In this document: piece after piece, positions 55,505 through 63,870 of the stretch | Layout: every line of letters begins with the position of its first letter | How positions within the stretch are numbered: position 1 is the first letter of the stretch | Source of the DNA: Methanobrevibacter sp. V74 | GTDB taxonomy: Archaea > Methanobacteriota > Methanobacteria > Methanobacteriales > Methanobacteriaceae | Reading direction: 5' to 3' | Length of the DNA: 64,000 nt | Assembly (NCBI RefSeq): GCF_963082495.1 | Contig: NZ_CAUJAN010000006.1 | Span: 1 to 64,000 of the forward strand | The notes under the pieces: generated by a model | Seen by the model: the letters and a program-made list of their open reading frames with translations, nothing else | What the model was told of the DNA's origin: nothing | The model's database searches: none | Program-made: the position numbers and the translations under genes

Positions 55505-55882
55505 ATGTGAAAAATCTAATCGATTTAATATGATCATGTTACATCTTCTTTGAGAAAGAATATAATCCATATAATCTTTCTAAGTCATTTTTCTTTCCCT
55601 AATGAATCTATTGGCTTCGGCAATATATTTTTTTGACACAAAACAATCAAATACTTTAAAAAGTTCCATGATGAATCTATAAAAAGTACATCACCTCACC
55701 TCAAATTAACTTAAAAACCTTAATCATAATATTAATATTTGTAGCTAATAAACTATGATTGATTATTAAAATTAACTATAAGTTAATTAAAACTATTTAA
55801 TAAAGTATCAGAATAAGTAAATGTGGAATCAATTAAAATTAAGAACAAAAAAAGAAGAAAAAACATTAAGTTTCTAGAAATG
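55505..55882 (-). mobile_element. 5' remnant of a second IS4-type element
   Basis: On the minus strand, 55669-55505 encodes MELFKVFDCFVSKKYIAEAN and RFIRERKMT, then a stop codon, then KDYMDYILSQRRCN. This is clearly homologous to the start of the transposase at 45877 (FSLFDVFISEKYVTEDNKFI; RDRKMTQKEY; ILSQRSC). Bases 55862-55882 match the IS4-type end apart from a few changes (ATTAAGTTTCTAGAAATG). The rest of this copy is missing beyond the IS630 border at 55504. Confidence 0.75.
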
Positions 55883-55892
55883 GACAAACCCT

Positions 55893-55912
55893 AAAAAACT
55901 TATATATACTAA
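55893..55912 (+). promoter_or_regulatory. TATA box of the second ybjQ gene
   Basis: ACTTATATATACTA (about 55898-55911), about 85 bases before the ATG, is the clearest archaeal TATA-like element in this gap. Confidence 0.35.
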
Positions 55913-55994
55913 TATCTCTAATGTATAACTAGTGTGGAGCGAAAATTTATTGATATTTCACTTTATACTAATTAATATATTGTAGGTGAAACTT

Positions 55995-56333
55995 ATGGTA
56001 AGTGTAGAAGAATTTGCAATCTCAACAGCAAATGATATTCCAGGTTTTAGAATAGTCGAAACAAAAGGCTTTATTTATGGTTTAACTGTCAGAAGTAGAG
56101 GTGCTGGTGGACAAATTGGTGCAGGTATTAAATCTATTTTTGGTGGAGAAATCAAACAATATGTAGATATGATGGAAGAATCCAGAGACGAAGCTTTACA
56201 AAGAGCAATCCAACACGCTAAAGATTTAGGAGCTAATGGAATAATTGCAATTAGATTTGACTCAAATGAGATTTCCGATATAATGCAAGAAATTTTAGTA
56301 TATGGAACTGCAGTAATAGTTGAAAAAGAATAA
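55995..56333 (+). CDS. YbjQ/DUF74 family protein, second copy
   Basis: 112 residues with the YbjQ pattern: DIPGFRIVETKGFIYGLTVR, GGQIGAGIKSIFGGEIKQYV (the Gly-rich turn), EESRDEALQRAIQHAKDLGA and ILVYGTAVIVEKE. ATG 55995 has AGGTGA five bases upstream; the GTG at 55986 is inside that site. It is followed after 7 bases by a TIM-barrel gene. Function undetermined, as for the paralogue at 10718. Confidence 0.85.
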   Translation: MVSVEEFAISTANDIPGFRIVETKGFIYGLTVRSRGAGGQIGAGIKSIFGGEIKQYVDMMEESRDEALQRAIQHAKDLGANGIIAIRFDSNEISDIMQEILVYGTAVIVEKE

Positions 56334-56340
56334 GGATAAT

Positions 56341-57135
56341 ATGTTTTTTGGGGATTTGGAATATAAAGATAAAAAAATACCACAAACCATACTGGGCTAT
56401 GGGCCATTTATGGCTGAACTTTATTATGGACATAGATCAAGACTTTATTTAGATGACTTATATAATAATCCTCAAAATGCTTGTGATGTTATTGTCGAAG
56501 CATATAATCAAGGTGTAAGGGCAATTAATCTAGTTAATAATCCGAATCTACTTAAAGCTTATGATTTGGCAGTTGATGCAGGTTGTGAGATGAAAGTTAT
56601 TGCAACAATTGGTAAAAGTGATGTCGATTACCTAAATCCAAATTATGATGTTGCAAAAGAAGTGGATTGGGAGGGGGATATTGAATTATTTAGCCAATAT
56701 GATTGTCCATTAATGCTTGTTGATGAATTCATCGTTGATGGATATGATTGGAGGCTAAATTCAAAAATTTTAAATAGGATTAATGATACTGGTGCGCTTT
56801 CAGGTCTTGTTACTGCATTTCCATCAAAAACATCAGACCTGCTTTTAAGCAGTATTGATATGGATTTATTCGATTTTTATATGATTCCATATAACAGTCT
56901 GTCTTATATGATGGACATTAGTGCATTTAATGCTTCTAAAAGAAAAGAGTTTGTAGATAAGGTAAAAAAATTAGATAAAAAAATAATAGCTACCAGAATC
57001 CTAGCGGCAGGGGTTTTAAAACCAAAAGAAGCATTTGCCTTTTATAAAAATGTTGATTTTGTAGATGCAATATGTATGGGTGTTGCCAAAGTTAGTGAAG
57101 CCCAAGAGGATTTTGAATTATTAAAAAAATATTAA
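56341..57135 (+). CDS. TIM-barrel protein, possibly aldo/keto-reductase-like
   Basis: 264 residues with alternating strands and helices suggesting a (beta/alpha)8 barrel: PQTILGYGPFMAELYYGHRS, VIVEAYNQGVRAINLVNNPN, MKVIATIGKSDVDYL, LSGLVTAFPSKTSDLLLSSI, KIIATRILAAGVLKPKEAF and AICMGVAKVSEAQEDFELL. The ending recalls aldo/keto reductase-related barrels, but no catalytic Tyr-Lys-His set is evident. Substrate unknown. ATG 56341 has AAGGAT upstream. It is likely co-transcribed with ybjQ. Confidence 0.6.
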   Translation: MFFGDLEYKDKKIPQTILGYGPFMAELYYGHRSRLYLDDLYNNPQNACDVIVEAYNQGVRAINLVNNPNLLKAYDLAVDAGCEMKVIATIGKSDVDYLNPNYDVAKEVDWEGDIELFSQYDCPLMLVDEFIVDGYDWRLNSKILNRINDTGALSGLVTAFPSKTSDLLLSSIDMDLFDFYMIPYNSLSYMMDISAFNASKRKEFVDKVKKLDKKIIATRILAAGVLKPKEAFAFYKNVDFVDAICMGVAKVSEAQEDFELLKKY

Positions 57136-57518
57136 AGATTAACAACCTCATATTCTTCAAAAGGAACATGACCATCGGATTTAAGAGATTGGTTTAGGTC
57201 AATTAATCCATTAATTAACTCTTTTATATTTTTATTCGATGGCTTTTTTCCTGTAATTTGCAAGTATTGTCTAGGTGAAATTTCACAATATTCACATTCA
57301 AAATTGCAGCATCTTGTTTTTTCTTCACAACCATATCCTTCTTGTGTTTCATCAGTTCCAATTACAATATCCTCGAGTATTCTTGAAACACGTTCATCTG
57401 ATGCAAACATTGCTATTTTTTGGGTTTTTCCACAAAGTCCGATAGCTCTTTGACCTTTAAAATTACAAACCCATTTAATTGGATAATTTTCCATTTTAGT
57501 TATTTGTAAGTCTTCCAT
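57132..57518 (-). CDS. Cys-rich protein of unknown function
   Basis: 128 residues with a tight cysteine group in the centre (GCEEKTRCCNFECEYCEISP, about 63-85) plus single Cys at about 18 and 29. This could bind zinc or an iron-sulfur cluster. I do not recognise the family. Its 3' end overlaps the convergent TIM-barrel gene by 4 bases, and it starts 9 bases after the HTH regulator gene, suggesting one transcript. Confidence 0.6.
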   Translation of the reverse strand: MEDLQITKMENYPIKWVCNFKGQRAIGLCGKTQKIAMFASDERVSRILEDIVIGTDETQEGYGCEEKTRCCNFECEYCEISPRQYLQITGKKPSNKNIKELINGLIDLNQSLKSDGHVPFEEYEVVNL

Positions 57519-57527
57519 ATTACCACT

Positions 57528-58460
57528 CTAATTTTCTTTTCTCTCTTTAATCATCTTTAATAATTCTTTTGGATTTTCAAATTCTTTTAACTCCCAGGAT
57601 TTAATAACGGGAACAGTGCTAATTGATTCTTTTATTTTAGCATTGTTAATTATGAAAACCGGTTCTGAAGTTGTTACAATGGATAAATCTTTAAGATGTA
57701 TGGCCATTCTTTTTAAAGTTTTTTCATTTCTATTTTTCTCAATATTTGCCATTAACGGGGAATGTTTGTTGGAACTTTTCATTTTTGCCACTGCATCGAA
57801 TGGACTTTTATTTGTGGATATCACTCCGTATCCAAGTTTTGATAAATCATTAACATCATCTGAATATTCAATATCTTCTTTTTGGGGCTGTTTTAATAAG
57901 TCAATATCTAATGTCACTTTGGTATTTAATATTTCTTCAAGTATCATTGCAGTTTCTGTATTTGCACGAACAATTCCATTTTCATATTTGTACATTGTAG
58001 CACGAGATACATGTGCAAGAGTTGCTAAATCCTTCAGGGACATTGAATACTCTTCACGATATTGCTTAATGACATTTCCATCAATTTTAACAAAGTATCC
58101 TCCACGGTCTGCTAAGATTTCAGGGTATTCTCCATATAATATCATGTTTTTGAGAGTTTCAAAGCCAATTGTAGGAATATCATATCTTTCATAGATTACT
58201 CCATCTTCTAGAATGCCATTTCTTGATTTTTCACCAATTATGATGGGGGAAGCGAGGAATATGTTAGCTAATTGCTTCATTTCATGAGCGTTATGTTCAT
58301 TAATACTATCAATGTTTTGAAATGTTTTTAGAAGGAGTATTAGTAGATTTTTCCTTGCTACAATATCAAAAGAACCTTGATCATAAATGTCTGAGGTTTT
58401 AAAACCCTGTGAAGTTAATAAATTTTCAATATTGTGCAATAGTTGACTTCGAGTTAACAT
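57528..58460 (-). CDS. Archaeal HTH transcriptional regulator (Cro/CI-type HTH)
   Basis: 310 residues. The centre holds a Cro/CI helix-turn-helix (about 125-180: YREEYSMSLKDLATLAHVSR, ATMYKYENGIVRANTETAMI). The N-terminal domain (SFDIVARKNLLILLLKTFQN) is nuclease-fold-like, and the C-terminal part has TSEPVFIINNAKIKES. This is the three-part layout of a conserved euryarchaeal HTH family. ATG 58460 lies after AGAGGTGC. A perfect palindrome 14 bases upstream, shared with divergent tiaS, is a good candidate autoregulatory operator. Confidence 0.8.
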   Translation of the reverse strand: MLTRSQLLHNIENLLTSQGFKTSDIYDQGSFDIVARKNLLILLLKTFQNIDSINEHNAHEMKQLANIFLASPIIIGEKSRNGILEDGVIYERYDIPTIGFETLKNMILYGEYPEILADRGGYFVKIDGNVIKQYREEYSMSLKDLATLAHVSRATMYKYENGIVRANTETAMILEEILNTKVTLDIDLLKQPQKEDIEYSDDVNDLSKLGYGVISTNKSPFDAVAKMKSSNKHSPLMANIEKNRNEKTLKRMAIHLKDLSIVTTSEPVFIINNAKIKESISTVPVIKSWELKEFENPKELLKMIKERKEN

Positions 58461-58473
58461 TTTCAGCACCTCT

Positions 58474-58496
58474 GTTAAACTATTTATTAGTTTAAC
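58474..58496. promoter_or_regulatory. Palindromic operator candidate between HTH gene and tiaS
   Basis: GTTAAACTA-TTTAT-TAGTTTAAC: perfect 9-bp arms, five-base spacer. It lies 14 bases before the regulator ATG and 25 before the tiaS start. No coding explanation, and no T-run that would make it a terminator. Confidence 0.5.
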
Positions 58497-58521
58497 TTTA
58501 AATATATTTTAGTAGGTGATT

Positions 58522-59784
58522 TTGATTAAATATTTATATATTGGTGTAGATGATACCGACTCTCCTGATGGTATGTGTACAACTTATCTTGCAAGTCAGA
58601 TTATTAATAAATTCAAAGATAATGGTATTGATTTAGTCGATTATCCTAGATTAATACGCTTAAATCCTTTTGCTCGTTTTAAAACACGTGGTAATGGAGG
58701 GGTGGCTTTGAAAATATTAAATGATTCAAAAGCCAGTTTAGCAAAAGAGATTGTTCTTGGTGAAGTTGAAAATCTATCCATGTTTGACTGTGACAATACA
58801 AATCCGGGCGTAATCTTTTATGATGGTGAAATTACAAAAGAAATGGAAGACTATGCATTTAAAGCAATTTATGAGTTTATAACAATCGAGGAAGCTGAAA
58901 AATTTGGCAGGTCTATTGGCTGTGAAATTCATAAATTTAAAAAAGGCAGAGGCATAATAGGTTCCATTGCTTCTATCAGCCTGCCTTTAAGTGATTATAC
59001 TTATGAACTGTTGACTTACAGAGTGCCTGAAAATTTCGCCACTAAACGGCAGATTGATTATGATTCAGTTTATGAAATGGATAGAAATACTTTTCCAGAC
59101 ACTTTTGAAAATATTGATTATTCAGAAGACTACATTGCTATTGAGCCAAAAACACCATGTCCAGTTTTATATGGAATCAGATCAAACAGAGTTGATGCTT
59201 TAAAAATAGCTAAAGACCTTGTTAGAGTTTCAGAGCCAATTGGTGATTGGTGCATTTTTAAAACAAATCAACATACTGACATGCATATTCAACATGCTTC
59301 TAGAATTTCAGACATGAAGCAATTTGGATGTTATAAACTCACGGCAACTGTTAAAAACAAACCTACAATCATCAGTGGAGGGCACATGTTCTTTTACCTT
59401 GCTGATGAGTCTGGTAAGATTGAATGTGGAGCATATGAGCCAACTAAGAATTTCAGAAAAACAATCTCTTATTTAAGGCCAGGTGATGTCATTAAAGTTT
59501 ATGGGGGGATTGGGAAGCATAATACTTTTAATATTGAGAAGTTTCAAGTAGTTAAATTAAATGATGTTGAGTATAAAAATCCGGTCTGCAAATGTGGTAA
59601 AAGAATGACCTCTGCAGGTAAAAATAAAGGTTTTAAATGTAAGAGATGTGGGAATAAAATCGAATCAAATAAAAAAGTTCCTACTATAATTTCACGTAAT
59701 TTAAAAAATGCTCAATTTTATGAAACACCAGTTTCTGCAAGGCGGCATCTGTCAAAACCTCTTTGCCGTATGAATTTAGACTAG
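58522..59784 (+). CDS. tiaS: tRNA(Ile2) agmatinylcytidine synthetase
   Basis: About 420 residues. TiaS attaches agmatine to C34 of tRNA-Ile(CAU) so that it reads AUA codons; it is essential in archaea. Seen are the N-terminal YIGVDDTDSPDGMCTTYLAS (kinase-like site), RLNPFARFKTRGNGGVALKI, KFGRSIGCEIHKFKKGRGII, a C-terminal OB-fold (about 270-350, ISGGHMFFYLADESGKIECG) and a zinc ribbon (CKCGKRM...CKRCGNK). The start is unclear: TTG 58522 gives the conserved N-terminus but lies one base after GGTGAT; GTG 58516 lies within it. Confidence 0.93.
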   Translation: MIKYLYIGVDDTDSPDGMCTTYLASQIINKFKDNGIDLVDYPRLIRLNPFARFKTRGNGGVALKILNDSKASLAKEIVLGEVENLSMFDCDNTNPGVIFYDGEITKEMEDYAFKAIYEFITIEEAEKFGRSIGCEIHKFKKGRGIIGSIASISLPLSDYTYELLTYRVPENFATKRQIDYDSVYEMDRNTFPDTFENIDYSEDYIAIEPKTPCPVLYGIRSNRVDALKIAKDLVRVSEPIGDWCIFKTNQHTDMHIQHASRISDMKQFGCYKLTATVKNKPTIISGGHMFFYLADESGKIECGAYEPTKNFRKTISYLRPGDVIKVYGGIGKHNTFNIEKFQVVKLNDVEYKNPVCKCGKRMTSAGKNKGFKCKRCGNKIESNKKVPTIISRNLKNAQFYETPVSARRHLSKPLCRMNLD

Positions 59785-59827
59785 ATTCATATGTTAGATT
59801 TCTTAATTTTTGATTTAACTCATTATT

Positions 59828-60880
59828 GTGGTTAATATTTTATTCTCATTTTGTGAAATAATTTTAAATTTTTTTCTATTTTTATTCATATTTTTAGAAT
59901 TTTTGAGAAATAAATCATATGAATTTATATACTACAAATTTGAGAGTATACATTATTTAAGAAATTTTCATGTTACATTTGGAGAGGGTATTATAAATAA
60001 TGATGAATTTACCACTGAAATCGAACACCCGTATCGTGAAAAAACGGATAAACGTATTTTAAAGAGAAATCCGTGGAGAGATTATGGATTACATTTTACG
60101 GTTCTTATTTTAGTTATTATTGCCGAATATATTGGGCCGATTCATATTAAGTTGGCTGAAGGAGTTACAGTTTCAATAATGCCTTTACTTTATACAATGG
60201 TTTTAGGTCTTACTTTTTATCTAGCAAAGTCCGTTACATGGATTAAAAGAAAACAAGCCCGTATTGCGGAGGGGGCAATGATGCTTTTTATAGGGGTTTT
60301 AATAGCTAAATTGGCGGTAGCTAGTGGTCAGTCTATACACTTATTATTCGAAATGGGTCCCGCTTTATTATTGCAGGAATTAGGGCACCTGGCAACAATT
60401 TTAATTGCACTTCCAGTTGCTTTGCTTTTAGGATTCAAACGTGAAGCTATTGGTATGACCAGTTCTATTGGACGTGAACCTGAAATTGCAGTTGTTGTTG
60501 ATAAATATGGTTTTAATTCTCCTGAATCTAGGGGAATTTTTGCACTATTCATTGTTGGAACAATAATAGGTACAGTATTTATTAGTTTCCTGGCCAGTAT
60601 TAGTGTTTCAATTTTGCCATTACATCCTTATGCTTTTGCCATGGCTAGTGGTGTAGGTAGTGCAAGTATGAATGCAGCTTCTTTAGGCCCTACTATTGCA
60701 GCATTTCCAGATTTAAAAACTCAAATTGAAGCTTTCGCTGGTTTCAGTAATTTACTGTCATTTTCTATAGGAATCTACATTGTAATTTTTATTGCATTGC
60801 CTCTAACAGAAAAATTGTATAAAATTTTAGAGCCTAAAATTGGTAAAAAATCCATTGTAGGAGAAAAGGGGGATGAATAA
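59828..60880 (+). CDS. DUF3100 membrane protein
   Basis: 350 residues. After an extra N-terminal helix and a charged segment (about 60-85), nine or so helices begin at DYGLHFTVLILVIIAEYIGP. Conserved-looking loops are LYTMVLGLTFYLAKSV, LLQELGHLATILIALPVALL, SSIGREPEIAVVVDKYG and ASGVGSASMNAASLGPTIAA. This matches DUF3100, a putative transporter subunit found beside metabolic enzymes. The GTG start at 59828 lacks a clear ribosome site. The stop overlaps the next gene's ATG (TAATG), so the two membrane proteins are probably one complex. Confidence 0.72.
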   Translation: MVNILFSFCEIILNFFLFLFIFLEFLRNKSYEFIYYKFESIHYLRNFHVTFGEGIINNDEFTTEIEHPYREKTDKRILKRNPWRDYGLHFTVLILVIIAEYIGPIHIKLAEGVTVSIMPLLYTMVLGLTFYLAKSVTWIKRKQARIAEGAMMLFIGVLIAKLAVASGQSIHLLFEMGPALLLQELGHLATILIALPVALLLGFKREAIGMTSSIGREPEIAVVVDKYGFNSPESRGIFALFIVGTIIGTVFISFLASISVSILPLHPYAFAMASGVGSASMNAASLGPTIAAFPDLKTQIEAFAGFSNLLSFSIGIYIVIFIALPLTEKLYKILEPKIGKKSIVGEKGDE

Positions 60881-61368
60881 TGCCTGATTTAATTGATGGA
60901 TCTGAAAATGTATCTGTTCACGGTATTTTCAATTGGATTTTATTGTTGTTCATATTTTCAGTTATAACAGTAATTGGTAATTATGTTGGTTACCAACATC
61001 CTATAGCGGAATCTCTTGTTGGAATAGGCATATTGTCATTTATTACTCTTCTTGGTGTTTGGATGGAAAGATATCTGCCGTTTAATGTTTCATCTATTAT
61101 TTACATAAGTGTCATAGGTATTGTTATTGCATATCCTTCAATGCCGACTTCTGATTTTGTTACATATTATGTTTCACACATTGAACTTCTATCTATTGTA
61201 ACTGTATTCCTTGCCTATGTGGGAATAGGTATGGGTAAAAGTTGGAATGAGTTTAAAGCACTTGGTAGTAGGGCAGTTATTATTACAATACTGGTTATCG
61301 CTTCTACTTACTTTGGATCTGCAATTGTAGCTCATATTATTTTAATTATCACCGGCGTTCCAATATGA
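60880..61368 (+). CDS. Membrane partner of the DUF3100 protein
   Basis: 162 residues with about five transmembrane helices (NWILLLFIFSVITVIGNYVG, ESLVGIGILSFITLLGVWME, SSIIYISVIGIVIAYPSMPT, LSIVTVFLAYVGIGMG, VIITILVIASTYFGSAIVAH). The single-base overlap with the DUF3100 gene implies paired expression. Together they have about 14 helices, the size of a typical carrier split in two. I infer a two-part transporter for the substrate of the enzymes downstream. Confidence 0.65.
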   Translation: MPDLIDGSENVSVHGIFNWILLLFIFSVITVIGNYVGYQHPIAESLVGIGILSFITLLGVWMERYLPFNVSSIIYISVIGIVIAYPSMPTSDFVTYYVSHIELLSIVTVFLAYVGIGMGKSWNEFKALGSRAVIITILVIASTYFGSAIVAHIILIITGVPI

Positions 61369-61548
61369 ACCATTTTTTTATTTTTTGAAATTACTATTCT
61401 ATTTTTTCTGATTTCATCTTCTTTTATTTTCTGCGGTTGCTGTAATATAAATTGTTTTAATGGGATTTGAAGCTGTTTAAATCAATTTTATAATTTCAAT
61501 CTTAAATATTTAATACTACTTTTTACATATATTATATTTAGGTGTTTT

Positions 61549-62958
61549 ATGTTTTTGCAAAATATTTCTAAATTTATTTCAAACTATCGCTATGAACAAG
61601 CAACGGTAGAGTCAGTTACTACTGTAAAAGCAGCATTTTTGGACTTTTTAGGAGTAACCTATCGGGGAGTAGGTGAACCGGCTTCCCAAATAGCTTGCAA
61701 TACTATTAATGAAATATTTCATGGAAACTTAAATTTAAATTTAAAGGCATCTGTCATTGGCACCAATATTAAAACAGGCATATTGAATGCAGGATTAATA
61801 AATGGAATTTCTGCACATGCCATGGAATTGGATGACGGTCACAGAGGGGCTCAGATTCATTTAGGTTCAGTAATTTTTCCAACAGCTCTTGCAATAGCTG
61901 AAGCTTATGATTTAACTGGTAAAGAGTTTTTAGAAGGTGTTATCGTAGGCTATGAAGTTGGAATCCTTTTAGGTCAAATTGTCAATCCGGAACACAGAAA
62001 TAAGGGATTTCATACGACGGGAACTGTGGGCACGTTTATTACCGGAGCAGTAGCATCTAAACTATTAAAATTAGATGATGGGCAGGTATTAAATGCTTTA
62101 GGATTGTGCGGAACTCAGGCAGCGGGATTGTTGGAATCAGACCATGGGGGGTCAATGGGAAAACCTCTTCATGTGGGGAAAGCAGTTTATAATGGAATTT
62201 TATCGGCATATCTTGCAAGAAACGGATTCACAGGCAGTATCACAATCTTTGAAGGTAATGAAGGATTTTTGAAGACAATGGTAGTTGATGGGGAGGAGTA
62301 TAATATTGACGATTTCTCACTTGAAAATGTCTTAAAAGACATCGGTAAGGTAAGGGTTAGAGACATTTACTTTAAAAAATACCCCTTCTGCAGACACCTG
62401 CATTCATCAATAGACACTGCATTAAAACTAAAATCCAGTATTGGAGAGGAATATGATCATATTCAAAATGTAGCCATTAAAACATATTCTGTTGCAGCTG
62501 ACCACAATAATTATAATCCTAAAAACATTGAAGAGTTAAGACAAAGCCTTCCTTATGCTGTTGCAATTGCACTTGTTGTTGGTGAAGTTAGTGCTGATGA
62601 TGTTAATCAATTAATAGAATATGGGCTTTTAGATAATTATTCAACAGTTGATAAGGTGAATAGCATTAAAAATCTTGTTGATCATATGGTTATTGTTTGT
62701 GATGATAAATTGAATGAGTTGTATCCAGATAAGCGACCATCAAATGTCATTATTAAATTGGATTCCACATTTAGAAATGGGGTATTTCAAAATATCACAT
62801 TCATTCCAAAAGGAGACTTTGAAAACCCCTTCCAGCTACGTGAACTGGTAGATAAATTCAAAGGATTAAATCCTCAATATGACATTAAAAATTTAACGGT
62901 AATTGATTCACTTGAAGATTATACAATGAAATATGTTGTTCAAAAATTAAACAGGTAG
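61549..62958 (+). CDS. MmgE/PrpD family dehydratase/epimerase
   Basis: 469 residues. Seen are the opening segment with VESVTTVKAAFLDFLGVTYR, then ISAHAMELDDGHRGAQIHLG (active-site region, conserved Asp-Asp-x-His), GYEVGILLGQIV, FHTTGTVGTFITGAVASKLL, GLCGTQAAGLLESDHGGSMG with KPLHVGKA, and KKYPFCRHLHSSIDTALKLK. Family members include 2-methylcitrate dehydratase and iminodisuccinate epimerase, so the substrate is probably a carboxylic acid. It lies 180 bases after the membrane pair and 5 bases before the next gene, which begins the tightly spaced part of the cluster. Confidence 0.88.
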   Translation: MFLQNISKFISNYRYEQATVESVTTVKAAFLDFLGVTYRGVGEPASQIACNTINEIFHGNLNLNLKASVIGTNIKTGILNAGLINGISAHAMELDDGHRGAQIHLGSVIFPTALAIAEAYDLTGKEFLEGVIVGYEVGILLGQIVNPEHRNKGFHTTGTVGTFITGAVASKLLKLDDGQVLNALGLCGTQAAGLLESDHGGSMGKPLHVGKAVYNGILSAYLARNGFTGSITIFEGNEGFLKTMVVDGEEYNIDDFSLENVLKDIGKVRVRDIYFKKYPFCRHLHSSIDTALKLKSSIGEEYDHIQNVAIKTYSVAADHNNYNPKNIEELRQSLPYAVAIALVVGEVSADDVNQLIEYGLLDNYSTVDKVNSIKNLVDHMVIVCDDKLNELYPDKRPSNVIIKLDSTFRNGVFQNITFIPKGDFENPFQLRELVDKFKGLNPQYDIKNLTVIDSLEDYTMKYVVQKLNR

Positions 62959-62963
62959 ATAGT

Positions 62964-63866
62964 ATGAACAATACAAAAAGATATCTTAAGCAAATTGGCA
63001 TTGAAGATGTTTCTCCAGATTACACTTCACATAAAAGGTTCGGCGATGGAGGGCAGTTCCGTTTTGAAGTTCCAGGAATTCAATCTCCAAAAACAATGAA
63101 TGCATTATTAGATGAAGCCGACAAAGACGACATTTTTATTCATCGTGTTACTCAAACAAAAGGTATAATGATGCTAACCGATGAAGAAATTAATGAAATG
63201 GTTAGCTTAGCTAAAAATTATGCCTGCGAATTATTCTTATCTGTAGGTCCAAGAGCAACATACGATACCTCAGCAACAGTTCATACAAAAGAGGGAACTA
63301 GAATCGGCTATAGATTAAGAGGTTATGACAATTTAGTTTATGGTATTGAAGATGTAAAAAGGGCATGCAGGCTAGGCGTTCGCGGAATTTTACTTTATGA
63401 TGAAGGTTTGCTTTGGGTTTTAAATCAAATGCGCAGAGACAGTGAAATTCCAGAAAATGTCTGTTTCAAATTATCTGCTCATGCAGGCCATTCAAATCCT
63501 GCTTCAGCAAAATTACTTGAATCTCAAGGGTTAAATTCACTGAATCCTGTTCGTGACTTGCAAATCCCAATGATTGCAGCTATTAGGAGTGCAACTGATA
63601 TGTCTTTGGATTTACATACTGAAAACCCTAAATCAACAGGGGGTTTTATAAGGCATTATGAAGTTCCGAAATTTGTTAGAGTAGCATCCCCGGTATACTT
63701 GAAAACAGGAGGTTCAGTTGCAGCTAATCATAATTGGGATACAACAGATGCTGAAGCTAAAGCTCGTATAAAACAAGTTAAACTTGTAAAAAGGATGATT
63801 GATGAGTATTATCCTGAAGCTATTGTTTCACCAGATAAATCTAGTGATTTGGCAGTTCCTGAGTGA
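62964..63866 (+). CDS. U32-peptidase-like TIM-barrel protein
   Basis: 300 residues. A barrel-like order of segments is visible: RFGDGGQFRFEVPGIQSPKT, IFIHRVTQTKGIMMLTDEEI, ELFLSVGPRATYDTSATVHT, DVKRACRLGVRGILLYDEGL, FKLSAHAGHSNPASAKLLES, IAAIRSATDMSLDLHTENPK and GGFIRHYEVPKFVRVASPVY. I recall similar proteins annotated as U32 family peptidases next to MmgE/PrpD genes, but the collagenase-type motif is not evident and peptidase activity is doubtful. It more likely handles the same small substrate as its neighbours. GTAGATAGT precedes the ATG. Confidence 0.6.
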   Translation: MNNTKRYLKQIGIEDVSPDYTSHKRFGDGGQFRFEVPGIQSPKTMNALLDEADKDDIFIHRVTQTKGIMMLTDEEINEMVSLAKNYACELFLSVGPRATYDTSATVHTKEGTRIGYRLRGYDNLVYGIEDVKRACRLGVRGILLYDEGLLWVLNQMRRDSEIPENVCFKLSAHAGHSNPASAKLLESQGLNSLNPVRDLQIPMIAAIRSATDMSLDLHTENPKSTGGFIRHYEVPKFVRVASPVYLKTGGSVAANHNWDTTDAEAKARIKQVKLVKRMIDEYYPEAIVSPDKSSDLAVPE

Positions 63867-63870
63867 TTAT

